This document shows, in pieces, positions 17,213 to 26,299 of a stretch of 64,000 nucleotides of DNA. The translations under genes were made by a program, and so were the position numbers. Location: positions 62,001 to 126,000 of the forward strand of contig JAPPGH010000054.1 of the NCBI GenBank assembly GCA_026914155.1, in the 5' to 3' direction. This stretch comes from Candidatus Palauibacter rhopaloidicola (GTDB lineage: Bacteria > Gemmatimonadota > Gemmatimonadetes > Palauibacterales > Palauibacteraceae). The notes below the pieces were generated by a model that saw only the letters and a list, made by a program, of their open reading frames with translations, made no database searches and was not told where the DNA came from. The first letter of the stretch is position 1. Each line of letters opens with the position of its first letter.

Positions 17213-18217
17213 TCAGGTGCGCCAGGGCGTGAGCAGCTTGAAGAAGGCGTCGGTGTTGTCCTGCACGAACTCGCGGACGCTCTTCTCGGTGTTCGCGCGC
17301 GTGGAGATGTAGCACTGCTGGCACGCGTTCTGCTTCGTGAACTTCTCCAGCATGTCCTCCTGCCGGTCGAAGTACGCCATCACCATCGCGCACGGCGTGA
17401 GCCTGCCGTCCGGGTTGATGACGAGGAAGCGGCGGCCCGCCTGGCATCCCGGGATCCCTCCCTCCGTCAGAAACCGGTGGAATTTCCACAGCACGCGCGG
17501 CGTCGTGTAGACCGGATAGCCGGCGTTGCGGAGGTCGATGACCTCCTGCAGGCTCTCCGCCAGCCCGTCCAGCCCGTCCCCCTCGATGAGCCCGTCCCGG
17601 TCCTGCACCCGCAGGTGCGTGTAGACGGAGAAGTTGATCGGCACGCCCCAGTCCTTCGCGACGCGCACCATGTCTCCGATGTCCCGGTAGTTCCACGCGG
17701 TGATGCACACGTTGAGCAGGATGTCGTCCGTGTCCGCGCTCTGGCGGCGGATCTCGGGCACCACGCGCGCCATGCGGTCGAACAGGCCGGGGATGCGGCG
17801 GAACTCATCGTGCCGTTCGTCGGGGAAGTCGAGCGAGGTGGACAGCTGGTGCATCCCGCTGTCCTTGAGACGGAAAAAGCGTTCCGGCGTGAGGTTCGAC
17901 GCGTTCGTGACCACGATCATCCAGGGCAGCCCGCCCTTGTTCGTCATCGCGTCGACGATGTCGTACACGTCTCCGCGCGCGAGCGGTTCCCCTCCGGAGG
18001 CGTGCGACACGACGGGCCGAAGCTCCCTGCAGATCGCCGCGTACTCCGCGGCGCCGAGGCGCTCTTCCTTGATCGGCCCGCCCCAGTTGCAGTGCCAGCA
18101 GTTCGCCGTGCAGGCGTGTGTGATCTCGAACGAGACGGAGAGCGGCTTGTTCTGAATCCGGTTCCGGATGCCCCGCGCGAGCATGCGTGCGGCCATGGCT
18201 CCGGAGATGTTCGGCAT
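17213..18217 (-). CDS. Radical SAM protein with a C-terminal cysteine cluster
   Basis: 334 residues. The 4Fe-4S site is CTANCWHC (CxxxCxxC) near residue 36, followed by SGGEPLARGDVYD, the SAM-binding GGE motif. A C-terminal set of cysteines (GCQAGRRF, TPCAMV, NACQQCYIS) resembles a SPASM/twitch auxiliary-cluster region. Such enzymes perform radical chemistry on peptides or lipids; the substrate is not evident. Its start is 4 bp after the stop of the VTT membrane protein, so the two probably form an operon, which may hint at a membrane-linked substrate. Confidence 0.85.
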   Translation of the reverse strand: MPNISGAMAARMLARGIRNRIQNKPLSVSFEITHACTANCWHCNWGGPIKEERLGAAEYAAICRELRPVVSHASGGEPLARGDVYDIVDAMTNKGGLPWMIVVTNASNLTPERFFRLKDSGMHQLSTSLDFPDERHDEFRRIPGLFDRMARVVPEIRRQSADTDDILLNVCITAWNYRDIGDMVRVAKDWGVPINFSVYTHLRVQDRDGLIEGDGLDGLAESLQEVIDLRNAGYPVYTTPRVLWKFHRFLTEGGIPGCQAGRRFLVINPDGRLTPCAMVMAYFDRQEDMLEKFTKQNACQQCYISTRANTEKSVREFVQDNTDAFFKLLTPWRT

Positions 18218-18221
18218 CCGC

Positions 18222-18971
18222 TCAACCCTGCCCAGTGTCTGCCTGGTGCCTCGCCTTCCAACGCTTGACCCCCTCGGGGATGGCCTTCACGAGGTACATC
18301 GCGAAGACCACGGCCACGCACGCGATCAGCACCCAGTTCGGGATCGGAATCGTGGCTCCGAGGAAAGCGAGAAGGTAATAGCGGGGAAAACGGGCGACCA
18401 CCAGCGCCGCGACCCACTTCCACATGGGGTACTGGATGGAGAATGCCAGGAACTTAAAGGGGAAGAAGGGGATGGGCGCGAAGCCGGTCGCCACGATGGT
18501 GGCGAAGGGCCACCTCATGAACCAGGAGATCGCTGTCCGGTAGAACCTCTTGCGCTTGTAGGCCCGGATGTTCTGCAGGTTGAGGAGGGGGACGAAGACG
18601 AGGTGGTCCATGATCCCCGCAATCGCCGTGCCCAGCGTGGCCCACGCCGCGGCGAGCCACAGGTCCGCGACCTTCCCGAAGTAGATGAGGACGGGCTCGT
18701 GGGGGAAGACGGAGATCGCCGTGTTGGCCGGGATGGAGTAGAAGGCGAGATACAGGTAACTGTCGGACTGGAAGTCGCGCAGGAGGAGGATCGACGTCGT
18801 GAGGCCGATCGCGATCATCAGCCCACCGCAGATCCAGACCGCGGGCCCGAGGTGCGTCCGGCCCTCCGCCTCGGACGCGCCGCCGGCCTCGTCGCCAGCC
18901 TCGTCGCCGGCCCTTTCGTTGCGGTCCTGCCCCAAAAACGCTCTCCACCGTAGCTTTGTGTCCCGCGGCAT
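18222..18971 (-). CDS. VTT-domain (DedA/SNARE-associated-like) membrane protein
   Basis: 249 residues from ATG 18971 (MPRDTKLRW). An acidic N-terminal stretch is followed by several hydrophobic segments: VWICGGLMIAIGLTTSILL, LWLAAAWATLGTAIAGI, and WVLIACVAVVFAMYLV at the end. AISVFPHEPVLIYFGKV and the downstream AFLGATIP resemble the re-entrant VTT/DedA core. DedA relatives act in membrane lipid recycling or transport. The longer in-frame extension to 19511 is antisense to the zinc-ribbon and methyltransferase genes and was rejected. Coupled with the radical SAM gene. Confidence 0.78.
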   Translation of the reverse strand: MPRDTKLRWRAFLGQDRNERAGDEAGDEAGGASEAEGRTHLGPAVWICGGLMIAIGLTTSILLLRDFQSDSYLYLAFYSIPANTAISVFPHEPVLIYFGKVADLWLAAAWATLGTAIAGIMDHLVFVPLLNLQNIRAYKRKRFYRTAISWFMRWPFATIVATGFAPIPFFPFKFLAFSIQYPMWKWVAALVVARFPRYYLLAFLGATIPIPNWVLIACVAVVFAMYLVKAIPEGVKRWKARHQADTGQG

Positions 18972-19072
18972 GGCCCGTTTCCCGCTGAAACTACCGCCAC
19001 CCGGCCCGCGGTGCCCCGGACAGGGCGCGCGAAGAGGAGGATTCGATCGGCGACCATCGCATCGACACCCGG

Positions 19073-19312
19073 ATGGACTGCCCGGAGTGCGGCGCCCCCG
19101 TGGGGCGGTCCGATCAGACCTGCCAGAAGTGCGGCGCGGCGTTGTCGTTCGCACCCGATGAGGTCGGCGTGCACTGCGCGGTCTGCGGCGACGCGATCGG
19201 CGCCTACACCGAGACCTGCCCCGGCTGCGGCGAGACGGGCTACCCGGCGCTCCGTCCGCGCCGCGGCCGCAAGTGGAAGGGCTCGCGCCCGGAGGGTCTG
19301 ACCCGGACGTGA
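19073..19312 (+). CDS. Double zinc-ribbon protein
   Basis: 79 residues with four CxxC pairs: CPECG, CQKCG, CAVCG and CPGCG, forming two rubredoxin-like zinc ribbons, then a basic tail (RPRRGRKWKGSR). ATG 19073 has no good ribosome site; a GAGGAGG lies about 30 bp upstream before an in-frame ATC at 19046, so a non-standard start is possible. The stop overlaps the GTG of the TrmJ-like gene as GTGA, so it may be an RNA-binding partner of that methyltransferase. This role is inference. Confidence 0.72.
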   Translation: MDCPECGAPVGRSDQTCQKCGAALSFAPDEVGVHCAVCGDAIGAYTETCPGCGETGYPALRPRRGRKWKGSRPEGLTRT

Positions 19313-20121
19313 CCCACGGCCGCGCACGGCTCGACCGGACATGCATCGTCCTCCACGAGCCGCAGGATGTCGTCAACATCGCGCTCGTGATCCGCGCGAT
19401 GAAGAACATGGGCCTGTCGCGTCTCCGGCTCGTGAACCCCGCGGAGTTCGATGCCTGGCGCATCACCGGGATCGCGCACGACACCGAGGATGTCGTGGAA
19501 CGCATCCGCATCTTCGACGACCTCCCGTCCGCCCTCGCCGATGCGAGTTACGTGCTCGGCGCGACCGCCCGCCGCCGCTCCACCCGGCACGAGTGGTGGA
19601 GTCCCGAGGCCGCCGCGACGGAATTCGCCGGTCCCGCCGGCGGACGCGAGGGCCGGCTCGCCGTCCTGTTCGGCCGCGAGGACCGGGGGCTCTCCAACGA
19701 GGCGCTCGACCTCTGTCACGGACTCGTGTGCATCCCCACGAACCCGGACCACACGTCGATGAACCTCGCCCACGCGGCCGTCATCATTCTCTACGAACTG
19801 CGGAAGGCCGCGCTGGGCCCGGCCGACTGGGAGGCGCGCGACCTGGAGGGCAAGCGGCGGCGCCGGACGCCGCCGGCCCTGCACGGCGAACTGGAGGAGT
19901 TCTTCGATATCTGGGAGCGGGCGATGGAGGAGGCGGGCCTCTTCCACGGCATCGACCCGGCGCCAAAGATGCGGAGTTTCCGGAACATCTTTCAGCGCGC
20001 GGACCTCGACCGGCGCGAACTCGGCCTCATCCTCGCGGTGGCGTACGAGGTGCTGAACTTCGCCCGGAGAGAGAAGAAGCGCGCCCGCGAGCGCGCGGAG
20101 GCGGAGGCGGGCGCCAGCTAG
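19309..20121 (+). CDS. SpoU/TrmJ-like RNA 2'-O-methyltransferase
   Basis: About 270 residues from GTG 19309, which overlaps the zinc-ribbon stop. The SPOUT knot motifs are present: motif 1 NIALVIRAMKNMG, motif 2 AVLFGREDRGLSNEAL, and motif 3 IPTNPDHTSMNLAHAAVI. The C-terminal helical extension (LEEFFDIWERAMEEAG through FQRADLDRRELGLI) is typical of TrmJ, which methylates tRNA position 32. The exact target is inferred. The end of the gene carries a duplicated stop codon and converges with rho. Confidence 0.88.
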   Translation: MTHGRARLDRTCIVLHEPQDVVNIALVIRAMKNMGLSRLRLVNPAEFDAWRITGIAHDTEDVVERIRIFDDLPSALADASYVLGATARRRSTRHEWWSPEAAATEFAGPAGGREGRLAVLFGREDRGLSNEALDLCHGLVCIPTNPDHTSMNLAHAAVIILYELRKAALGPADWEARDLEGKRRRRTPPALHGELEEFFDIWERAMEEAGLFHGIDPAPKMRSFRNIFQRADLDRRELGLILAVAYEVLNFARREKKRARERAEAEAGAS

Positions 20122-20148
20122 CCGTCTGGCGAACGGCAGCTAGCCGTC
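20115..20148 (+). repeat. 12-bp direct repeat (22-bp period) at convergent gene ends
   Basis: CAGCTAGCCGTC is repeated at 20115-20126 and 20137-20148, with GCCGT/ACGGC arms between that can form a small hairpin. The first copy contains the stop TAG of the TrmJ-like gene (20119-20121). The second lies just before the rho stop on the opposite strand. The repeat may act as a bidirectional termination region. Confidence 0.75.
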
Positions 20149-20150
20149 AA

Positions 20151-21527
20151 CTAGATCCGCTGGCGCAGCTTCGAGACGAGTTCCTCGTTGGAGTCGGTCT
20201 GCCGCATGAGCCCGAGGACTTCCTGCATGGCTTCGACCGGCGGGTAGGTGCTGAGTTCGCGCCGCATCGCCTGCGCGACGAGGAGTTCGTCGTCGCTCAT
20301 CAGGCGTTCCTCCCGCCGCGTCGCGCTCGAATTGAGATCGATCGCGGGGAAGATCCGGCGGTCCGAGATGTCCCGGTCGAGCACGAGTTCGCTGTTCCCC
20401 GTCCCCTTGAATTCCTCGAAGATCACCTGGTCCATGCGGGAACCGGTGTCGACGAGCGCCGTCGCGACGATCGTGAGCGATCCGCCGCCCTTGCTCTCCG
20501 GGACGCAGCGCGCGCTGCCGAAGAAGCGCTTCGGCTTCTCGAGGGAGTTCGCGTCGATGCCGCCCGTGAGCGTGCGCCCGCTTCCCTCCTCCGTCGTATT
20601 GTAGGCACGCGCCAGCCGCGTGATGGAATCGAGGATGAGGACGACGTCCTGCCCCATCTCCGCGAGGCGCCGCGCGCGCTCGAGCGTGATCTCGGCAACT
20701 TGCACATGGCGTTCGGCCCGGTGGTCGAAGCTCGAGGCGGTGACCTCGCCGAGTCCCGTGGCCTCCATCTCCGTCACTTCCTCCGGACGCTCGTCGACGA
20801 GGAGGATGAGGATCGTGGAATCGGGATGGTTCTTCGAGATGCCCTCGGCGATCGCCTGCAGCACCATTGTCTTCCCGGCCTTGGCGGGCGCGACGATGAG
20901 AGAACGCTGACCCATCCCCATGGGGCAGATGAGATCGATGATCCGGTTCGTGTAGTCGGGCTGGCCGCGGCGCTCGAGGCCGCACTCCAACCGCAGACGC
21001 CGATCCGGGTGCATCGCGCTCAGGCGGTCGAACTGCCGGCGCCGTCCGAGCTGGTCCGGGGGGTGGCCGTTGACGGTGTGGAGGTGCCGGAGCGGGGGGC
21101 TCTTGCCGGGCCGGGGAGGGCGGCCGGCCTGGCCGCAGATCTCGTCTCCCGTCCGCAGATCGTAGCGGGAAACGATCTTCGGGCTCACGTAGATGTCGTC
21201 GTCGCTCGGGGTATACCCGGCGTGCTGGCGGCGGATGAACCCCGTGCCGTTGCCGAGCCGCTCGATGAGGCCCAGGTAGCCGTCCTTCGGACCCTCCGGA
21301 ACCTCGGCGGCCGTATCCTGCTGGCTGGGCCGCTGCTGGCGGGACCCCTGTCCTCCCCGGTTGCGGCGACCGCGCGAACGGCGCCGACGGTTGCGGCCCT
21401 TTACGCCGCGGCCGCCGGATCCCTTGCCGGATCCCTTGGCCCGGCCTCTAGGCTGCCCCTTGCCGCCGGGCTGTCCTCCGCCCCCTCGCGGGGAGCCGCC
21501 GCGGGGCTGTGATGTGTTGTTCGTCAA
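20151..21527 (-). CDS. rho: Transcription termination factor Rho with Arg/Gly-rich N-terminus
   Basis: 458 residues. Residues 1-75 are an RG/RGR-rich disordered region. The cold-shock RNA-binding domain follows ([37 protein letters not shown]). The ATPase has Walker [19 protein letters not shown], Walker [18 protein letters not shown] and the Q/R-loop regions. Rho is a hexameric RNA helicase that ends transcription. The start is TTG 21527 with only weak AGAG upstream. RG-rich Rho N-terminal extensions are known in Actinobacteria and other high-GC phyla. Single gene, convergent with the methyltransferase. Confidence 0.96.
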   Translation of the reverse strand: MTNNTSQPRGGSPRGGGGQPGGKGQPRGRAKGSGKGSGGRGVKGRNRRRRSRGRRNRGGQGSRQQRPSQQDTAAEVPEGPKDGYLGLIERLGNGTGFIRRQHAGYTPSDDDIYVSPKIVSRYDLRTGDEICGQAGRPPRPGKSPPLRHLHTVNGHPPDQLGRRRQFDRLSAMHPDRRLRLECGLERRGQPDYTNRIIDLICPMGMGQRSLIVAPAKAGKTMVLQAIAEGISKNHPDSTILILLVDERPEEVTEMEATGLGEVTASSFDHRAERHVQVAEITLERARRLAEMGQDVVLILDSITRLARAYNTTEEGSGRTLTGGIDANSLEKPKRFFGSARCVPESKGGGSLTIVATALVDTGSRMDQVIFEEFKGTGNSELVLDRDISDRRIFPAIDLNSSATRREERLMSDDELLVAQAMRRELSTYPPVEAMQEVLGLMRQTDSNEELVSKLRQRI

Positions 21528-21841
21528 TGCACCAACTCTTTAGTTGTACTCCGCGAAGCCGGACCGGATTCGCGACTTCGAGACTCCCCGGGGCCGAATC
21601 GACCGCGCCGGGAAACGGGGGTTGGGGATCCCCCCGGAATCGGTTGAATGTGGGGCGCATCCGGGGCTCGCGCCAGTTCCGGGAGTTCCCGGCGCGCGCT
21701 GGCGTAGCCGGGGGATCGAGATCCTGTATATTCCGGGCGCTCCGTTCGGCACGAACGCGACGGGAACGCGACGGGCCGGGGGAGCGCCTTCGACGTGTGC
21801 CTTATGAATCTCATCACAGAAGAACTCCGGAGTGAAATAGA
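21528..21841. other. 314-bp divergent intergenic region between rho and the cuproprotein
   Basis: No ORF with family resemblance and no RNA gene is seen. It must hold the promoters for rho (leftward) and the sulfocyanin-like gene (rightward); AT-rich patches lie near 21540 (TTTAGTTGTACT) and 21725-21732 (TGTATATT). GGGGATCCCC near 21625 is a short palindrome. Confidence 0.6.
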
Positions 21842-22432
21842 ATGATGAAGCGATCCACACTATCGGCCCTCGGCGCGGTCGCCCTCTTCGGATGCGGCGG
21901 CGGCGAGAGCGACCAGCCATCACCCGCGCCGGCGCCGGCCCCCGCCGCCGCCACGGAGGCCGCCCCCGCGGCTTCGGGACCCGTGGCCGTGGACTGGATC
22001 TCGGTGGACGACGGTGCGCGCACCGTGACGATCGATCTCGTCGCGGGCTCGACGGACGCGAACAACCGCTGGAACTTCAACGGTTACGCCAACGGCGAGG
22101 CCACGATCGTCGTGCCTGTCGGATACACCGTCACCGTCAACTTCGAGAATCGGGATCCGGTCAACTACCACAGCTTCAGCGTCCTCCAGCGAGCCGCGAG
22201 CTACCCCGCGGTTTTCGACGACGCCACGCCCGTCTTCGAGGGCGCGGTCACCTCGAACGCGACTTCGATAACGGAGGCCACGGCCCCCGGCGGCGGCACC
22301 GAGAGCATCAGCTTCACGGCTTCCGCGGCCGGCGGGTACGCGCTCGTGTGCCCCGTTCCGGCCCACGCCGTCACGGGAATGTGGATCGGGTTCGACGTAT
22401 CCGATTCGGGCGAGTCCGGGTTGCGGAGCTAG
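21842..22432 (+). CDS. Sulfocyanin-like blue copper lipoprotein
   Basis: 196 residues. Lipoprotein signal ALFGCGGG (Cys18), then a Pro/Ala-rich linker to about residue 47. The cupredoxin domain has His110 (NYHSF) and the C-x4-H-x4-M cluster Cys170, His175, Met180 (CPVPAHAVTGM), the complete type 1 copper set of sulfocyanin-like proteins. It should carry electrons at the outer face of the membrane, for example to a terminal oxidase. No oxidase or bc-complex genes are adjacent. ATG 21842 follows a weak GAAATAGA leader. Confidence 0.87.
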   Translation: MMKRSTLSALGAVALFGCGGGESDQPSPAPAPAPAAATEAAPAASGPVAVDWISVDDGARTVTIDLVAGSTDANNRWNFNGYANGEATIVVPVGYTVTVNFENRDPVNYHSFSVLQRAASYPAVFDDATPVFEGAVTSNATSITEATAPGGGTESISFTASAAGGYALVCPVPAHAVTGMWIGFDVSDSGESGLRS

Positions 22433-22453
22433 TCGAGGGGGAACCGGCCGCGT

Positions 22454-23380
22454 ATGGAGACGATCCGGAAGGTGCTGCTGTGGGCTTCCACGAACCGGTG
22501 GCTCTCACAGCGCCTGCCGGAGCGTCGGTTCGTGCGGCGCGCGGTGCGCAAGTTCATGCCGGGCGAGACGCTGGAGGACGCGCTCGGCGAGGCCGCCCAT
22601 CTGCGGGATGACGGCGTTCCCACCCTCGTCACCACGCTGGGCGAGAACGTCGAGACCGCCGAGGAGACGCGCGAATCCGTCGCCGAGTACGTGCGGGCGA
22701 TGGAGCTGGCGGAGGAGATGGGGCTGGATCTGGAGGTTTCGATCAAGCCCACCCACCTCGGACTCGACCAAGACCCGGAACTCGCGGTCGAGAACGTGGC
22801 GGCACTCGCCTCGCGCGCGGAGGGCCGCAGCACGCTCTGGATCGACATGGAGGGGTCGTTCTACACGGAGGCGACGCTCTCCCTCTACCGCGCGGTCCGG
22901 CGTCGGCATGTGAACGTCGGACTCTGCATCCAGTCCTACCTCAGGCGGACCGCGGACGACCTCGAATCGCTCATGGAATTCGGCCCCCGCATCCGGCTCG
23001 TGAAGGGGGCGTACGCGGAACCGGCCGAGCTCGCCTTTCCGGACAAGCGGGACGTGGACGAGGGCTACCTCGCTCTCGCGCGGCGCCTCATCGACCACCT
23101 GGGGGACGGGGGAGATGGATTCCTCGGGCTCGGGACGCACGATCCGGCGATGATCGGGCCGCTCTCCGCGGACGCGGCGGCGGCGGGTCTCGACGGCAGC
23201 CGGTTCGAGATCGAAATGCTGTACGGCATCGGACGGCGCGAGCAGAGGCGGCTCGTGCGCGACGGGATCCCGCTGCGGGTGCTGATCAGCTACGGTGGGG
23301 CGTGGTTCCCGTGGTACATGCGCCGGCTGGCCGAGCGTCCCGCGAACGTGTGGTTCGTCGCCCGCAGCATGTTCCGCTAG
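22454..23380 (+). CDS. Proline dehydrogenase
   Basis: 308 residues, monofunctional PutA/PRODH TIM barrel. Markers are LEVSIKPTHLGL, LWIDMEGSFYT, VGLCIQSYLRRT, RIRLVKGAYAEP and GLGTHDP, then EMLYGIGRREQ and the FAD/substrate helix YMRRLAERPANVWFV. It oxidises proline to P5C and passes electrons to the quinone pool. The SDR gene starts 10 bp downstream, so they likely share a transcript. proC elsewhere in the window runs the opposite reaction. Confidence 0.94.
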   Translation: METIRKVLLWASTNRWLSQRLPERRFVRRAVRKFMPGETLEDALGEAAHLRDDGVPTLVTTLGENVETAEETRESVAEYVRAMELAEEMGLDLEVSIKPTHLGLDQDPELAVENVAALASRAEGRSTLWIDMEGSFYTEATLSLYRAVRRRHVNVGLCIQSYLRRTADDLESLMEFGPRIRLVKGAYAEPAELAFPDKRDVDEGYLALARRLIDHLGDGGDGFLGLGTHDPAMIGPLSADAAAAGLDGSRFEIEMLYGIGRREQRRLVRDGIPLRVLISYGGAWFPWYMRRLAERPANVWFVARSMFR

Positions 23381-23390
23381 GACGGAGACC

Positions 23391-24251
23391 ATGGACGGAG
23401 AATCGGGAGCCGACGCGCTCTTCGCGCCGGATGTCCTCGCGGGCCGCACCGCGCTCATCACGGGCGGCGGGAGCGGCATCGGATACGGGATCGCGGAGTG
23501 CCTCGCGGCGGCCGGCGCCTCCGTGGGCGTATTCAGCCGCAACGAGGAGCGGGTCGTGCGGGCGGCGGAACGCCTGGCCTCGACGCACGGCGTGCGGACG
23601 CTCCCGACGGTCGGGGACGTGCGTGAACCGACGGCGCTCGAAGCGGCGGTGCGCGAGACGCGGGACGCGCTCGGATCCATCGACATCCTGGTGAACAACG
23701 CGGCGGGCAACTTCTACGCGCCGACGGCCGAATTGTCGCCGAACGGCTGGCGCGCCGTGGTGGAGATCGACCTGTTCGGCACCTTCCACGCCTGTCGCGC
23801 GGTCTACCCCGTCATGGCCGATCAGGGGTACGGGCGTATCGTTTCGATCTCGATGACCATTCACTACCGCGGCTGGCCCCTCATGGCCCACGCGACGGCA
23901 GCGAAGGCGGGAGTGGACGCTCTGACCCGTACGCTCGCCATCGAGTGGGCGCGGGACGGAATCAACGTGAACGCCGTGGCGCCCGGTCCGATCCCGACGG
24001 AGGGCGTGAAGAAGGCGTTCGAGGCTCCCCCGAGCGAGGAAGTCGACATGTTCGGCGTGCGCTCCGGCGCCGGGTTCGCCGAGCGCTTCATCCCGGCCGG
24101 CCGGCTGGGGCACCCGCACGACATCGGTCAGATGATCGCCTTCCTGTGCTCACCGGCGGGAGACTGGATCACAGGCACCGTGATCGTCGTTGACGGCGGC
24201 GAGTCGCTCGTGAGCCCCCGCACCATCCCCGGCGGACGCTCGGAGCGCTGA
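23391..24251 (+). CDS. SDR oxidoreductase, 2,4-dienoyl-CoA reductase-like
   Basis: 286 residues, Rossmann motif TGGGSGIGYGIA, NNAAGNF and the cofactor segment PGPIPTEG. At the active site the usual YxxxK is replaced by HATAAKAGVDALTR: Lys is kept but the Tyr position is His. This matches the peroxisomal-type 2,4-dienoyl-CoA reductase and trans-enoyl-CoA reductase branch rather than classical SDRs. It would reduce unsaturated acyl-CoA with NADPH in fatty-acid oxidation. It sits directly behind proline dehydrogenase; the functional link is unclear. Confidence 0.83.
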   Translation: MDGESGADALFAPDVLAGRTALITGGGSGIGYGIAECLAAAGASVGVFSRNEERVVRAAERLASTHGVRTLPTVGDVREPTALEAAVRETRDALGSIDILVNNAAGNFYAPTAELSPNGWRAVVEIDLFGTFHACRAVYPVMADQGYGRIVSISMTIHYRGWPLMAHATAAKAGVDALTRTLAIEWARDGINVNAVAPGPIPTEGVKKAFEAPPSEEVDMFGVRSGAGFAERFIPAGRLGHPHDIGQMIAFLCSPAGDWITGTVIVVDGGESLVSPRTIPGGRSER

Positions 24252-24261
24252 AGCGCCAGCC

Positions 24262-25635
24262 TCAGACGGCGGCCACCGACGGCTGGACCGCGGCCGCCCC
24301 CCGCGCGTTGGCCGGCACTTCGGCCGTCAGTTTCCCGGCGCGCCCCCGCAGGCGCGCGCGGAAGCGATCGCCGGGGGTCGCGTCGCCGAGCAACTCGACC
24401 CGCAGGTAGTCGCCCGTCACGCCGGCGACGCGGTCGTCCCGGCCCTCCACGACGACGTCGGCGATGTTGCCCACGCGCCTTGCCGAATAGGCCCGGCCCT
24501 TGCGGAGGCCGAGGTCCCGCAGCGTCCGGGAGCGGGCCGCCGCCACGTCGCCGGGCACCCGGTCCGGGAGGCTCGCCGCCACGGTTCCGTCCCGGACGGA
24601 ATAGGGGAAGACGTGCAGGTACGTGTAGGGCAACTCCTCCACGAGCGCCCGCGTCTCCTCGAATTCCTCCTCCCCCTCGCCCGGGAACCCGACGATGATG
24701 TCCGCGCCGAGACCGAACGCGCCGGAATCGATCGCGCCCAGGCGCTCGGCGATCGCGAGCACGCGGGCGCGATACGCCTCCCGCGTGTGCCAGCGGCGCA
24801 TGAGACGAAGCACCCGGTCGGACCCGCTCTGCAGCGGCACGTGCAGGTGGGGCGCCAGCTGTCCGTCCGCCGCCGCGAGCAGATCCACGAGCCGGTCGTC
24901 GATCTCCGTCGCCTCGATGGAGGAGAGGCGGAACCGGGCGGGGACGTCCTCGAGCAGCCGTTCGCACAGCGTGGCGAGACTGGCGGGGGCGCGGGGGCCA
25001 TCGCGCCCGGGATCCGTGTCGAGGTCCTTCCCGTAGTGGCCGATGTGGATCCCGGTGATCACGAGTTCCGGGTGCGCGCGGGCGAGGGTCGCGGCTTCGG
25101 CCACGACCTCGTCGACCGGGCGCGACACCGAGGCGCCGCGGGCGATCCGGGTCGCGCAGAACGAACACTTCCGGTCGCACCCATCCTGGACCTTCAGCCA
25201 GGCGCGGGTGCCGCGCGCATTCCGCCGCAATGGGGCGAACGACCCCTCCGGAACGCCCGCGGTGACCGGATCGGCCCCGGCGAAGTCTCCCAGTTGCGGT
25301 ACGAGTCGCGCGACCGCGGACGGGTCGTGTCCCGGCACGACGCCATCCACCTCATCGAGCGCGTGGTACTCTGCTTCACGGAAGGAGGTTGAACAGCCGG
25401 CGACGACGATGCGGAGATCCGGACGCTGGCGGCGCAGGCGGCGCACGAGTCGCCTCCCGTTGGCGTCCGCCTGGTTCGTCACGGTGCACGTGTTGATCAC
25501 GGCGACGTCCGCCTGGTCCGCGCGGACCGCAGTCTCCGCGCCGCGGAGTTCCAGTTCCTGGCGGATCCGCTCCGTATCGTACTGGTTCGCCTTGCATCCG
25601 AAGGTGTGGAACCAGACGGAAGGTCTGTCGTTCAC
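24262..25635 (-). CDS. MiaB/MtaB-family tRNA methylthiotransferase
   Basis: 457 residues from GTG 25635. The UPF0004 domain begins at once (FHTFGCKANQYD) with INTCTVTNQAD and VVAGCST cysteines for the auxiliary cluster. The radical SAM site is CDRKCSFC, and a C-terminal TRAM domain covers about 385-445. The KANQYD form of the first motif favours MtaB (t6A37 2-methylthiolation) over MiaB. No clear ribosome site precedes the GTG. The open frame upstream to 26115 is antisense to a lipoprotein gene and was discarded. The frame converges on the SDR gene. Confidence 0.92.
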   Translation of the reverse strand: MNDRPSVWFHTFGCKANQYDTERIRQELELRGAETAVRADQADVAVINTCTVTNQADANGRRLVRRLRRQRPDLRIVVAGCSTSFREAEYHALDEVDGVVPGHDPSAVARLVPQLGDFAGADPVTAGVPEGSFAPLRRNARGTRAWLKVQDGCDRKCSFCATRIARGASVSRPVDEVVAEAATLARAHPELVITGIHIGHYGKDLDTDPGRDGPRAPASLATLCERLLEDVPARFRLSSIEATEIDDRLVDLLAAADGQLAPHLHVPLQSGSDRVLRLMRRWHTREAYRARVLAIAERLGAIDSGAFGLGADIIVGFPGEGEEEFEETRALVEELPYTYLHVFPYSVRDGTVAASLPDRVPGDVAAARSRTLRDLGLRKGRAYSARRVGNIADVVVEGRDDRVAGVTGDYLRVELLGDATPGDRFRARLRGRAGKLTAEVPANARGAAAVQPSVAAV

Positions 25636-25849
25636 GTCGCCGGGCCGTGTCGCTCGCGAGGGGGTTCGCACGTTCTCTCTTGTAAGATCGGTGCAGCACG
25701 AACGAGATGCTACGTGTCGGGTGGACGGTATCCCGCTCCGATGTATCTTTCCCAGAGATTTTTTTGTCCGGCCGAATGCAAGGTACGGATCGCGCGCGGA
25801 CCCGGCAGTCGCCGCGCGACCCGGCACAGCGGCCATGGAGGAATGCAAG

Positions 25850-26266
25850 ATGTGGTGCGTGAAACAGAAGCGGTACGCAATCGTCGCCATCGTGGCGATC
25901 GGGTTGTCACTCACAGCCTGCGGTGAAGGCGACCCCGTAGTTCCGGAGCCCACGTTCGACAGCCCGTCCACGGTGCGCGTGGTCAACCGGCTGCTCGGCC
26001 CCGTGATCTTCTTCTTCGCGCGACCCTGCGGGACGTCCGACTGGGGCACGGATCTCTTCGGCACCGACCATCCCGTCGAGGGGACGATCCAGCCCGGCGG
26101 CCAGCGCGACTTCACGGTCGAGGCCGGCTGCTACGACTTCCGGGCGGTGCACCTGGAAACGACCGAGCCGGGTCCCGCGCTCGAGAAGATCATCTTCAAC
26201 CAGTCCGCCACGCCGGTCACGCCGGTGGTCTGGACGCTCGAGGACGATCCCGCGAATCCGACCTGA
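25850..26266 (+). CDS. Small lipoprotein, function unknown
   Basis: 138 residues from ATG 25850 with GGAGG eight bases upstream; an in-frame ATG at 25835 overlaps that site. Signal and lipobox are IGLSLTACGEG. The mature part has a beta-strand-rich pattern (STVRVVNRLLGPVIFFFARPC, GTIQPGGQRDFTVEAGCYDFRAVHLET) with two Cys that may form a disulfide. No family recognised. Confidence 0.8.
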   Translation: MWCVKQKRYAIVAIVAIGLSLTACGEGDPVVPEPTFDSPSTVRVVNRLLGPVIFFFARPCGTSDWGTDLFGTDHPVEGTIQPGGQRDFTVEAGCYDFRAVHLETTEPGPALEKIIFNQSATPVTPVVWTLEDDPANPT

Positions 26267-26299
26267 TCGGCGGCCGTGGTCCGATCCGCTCCGGCGTCC

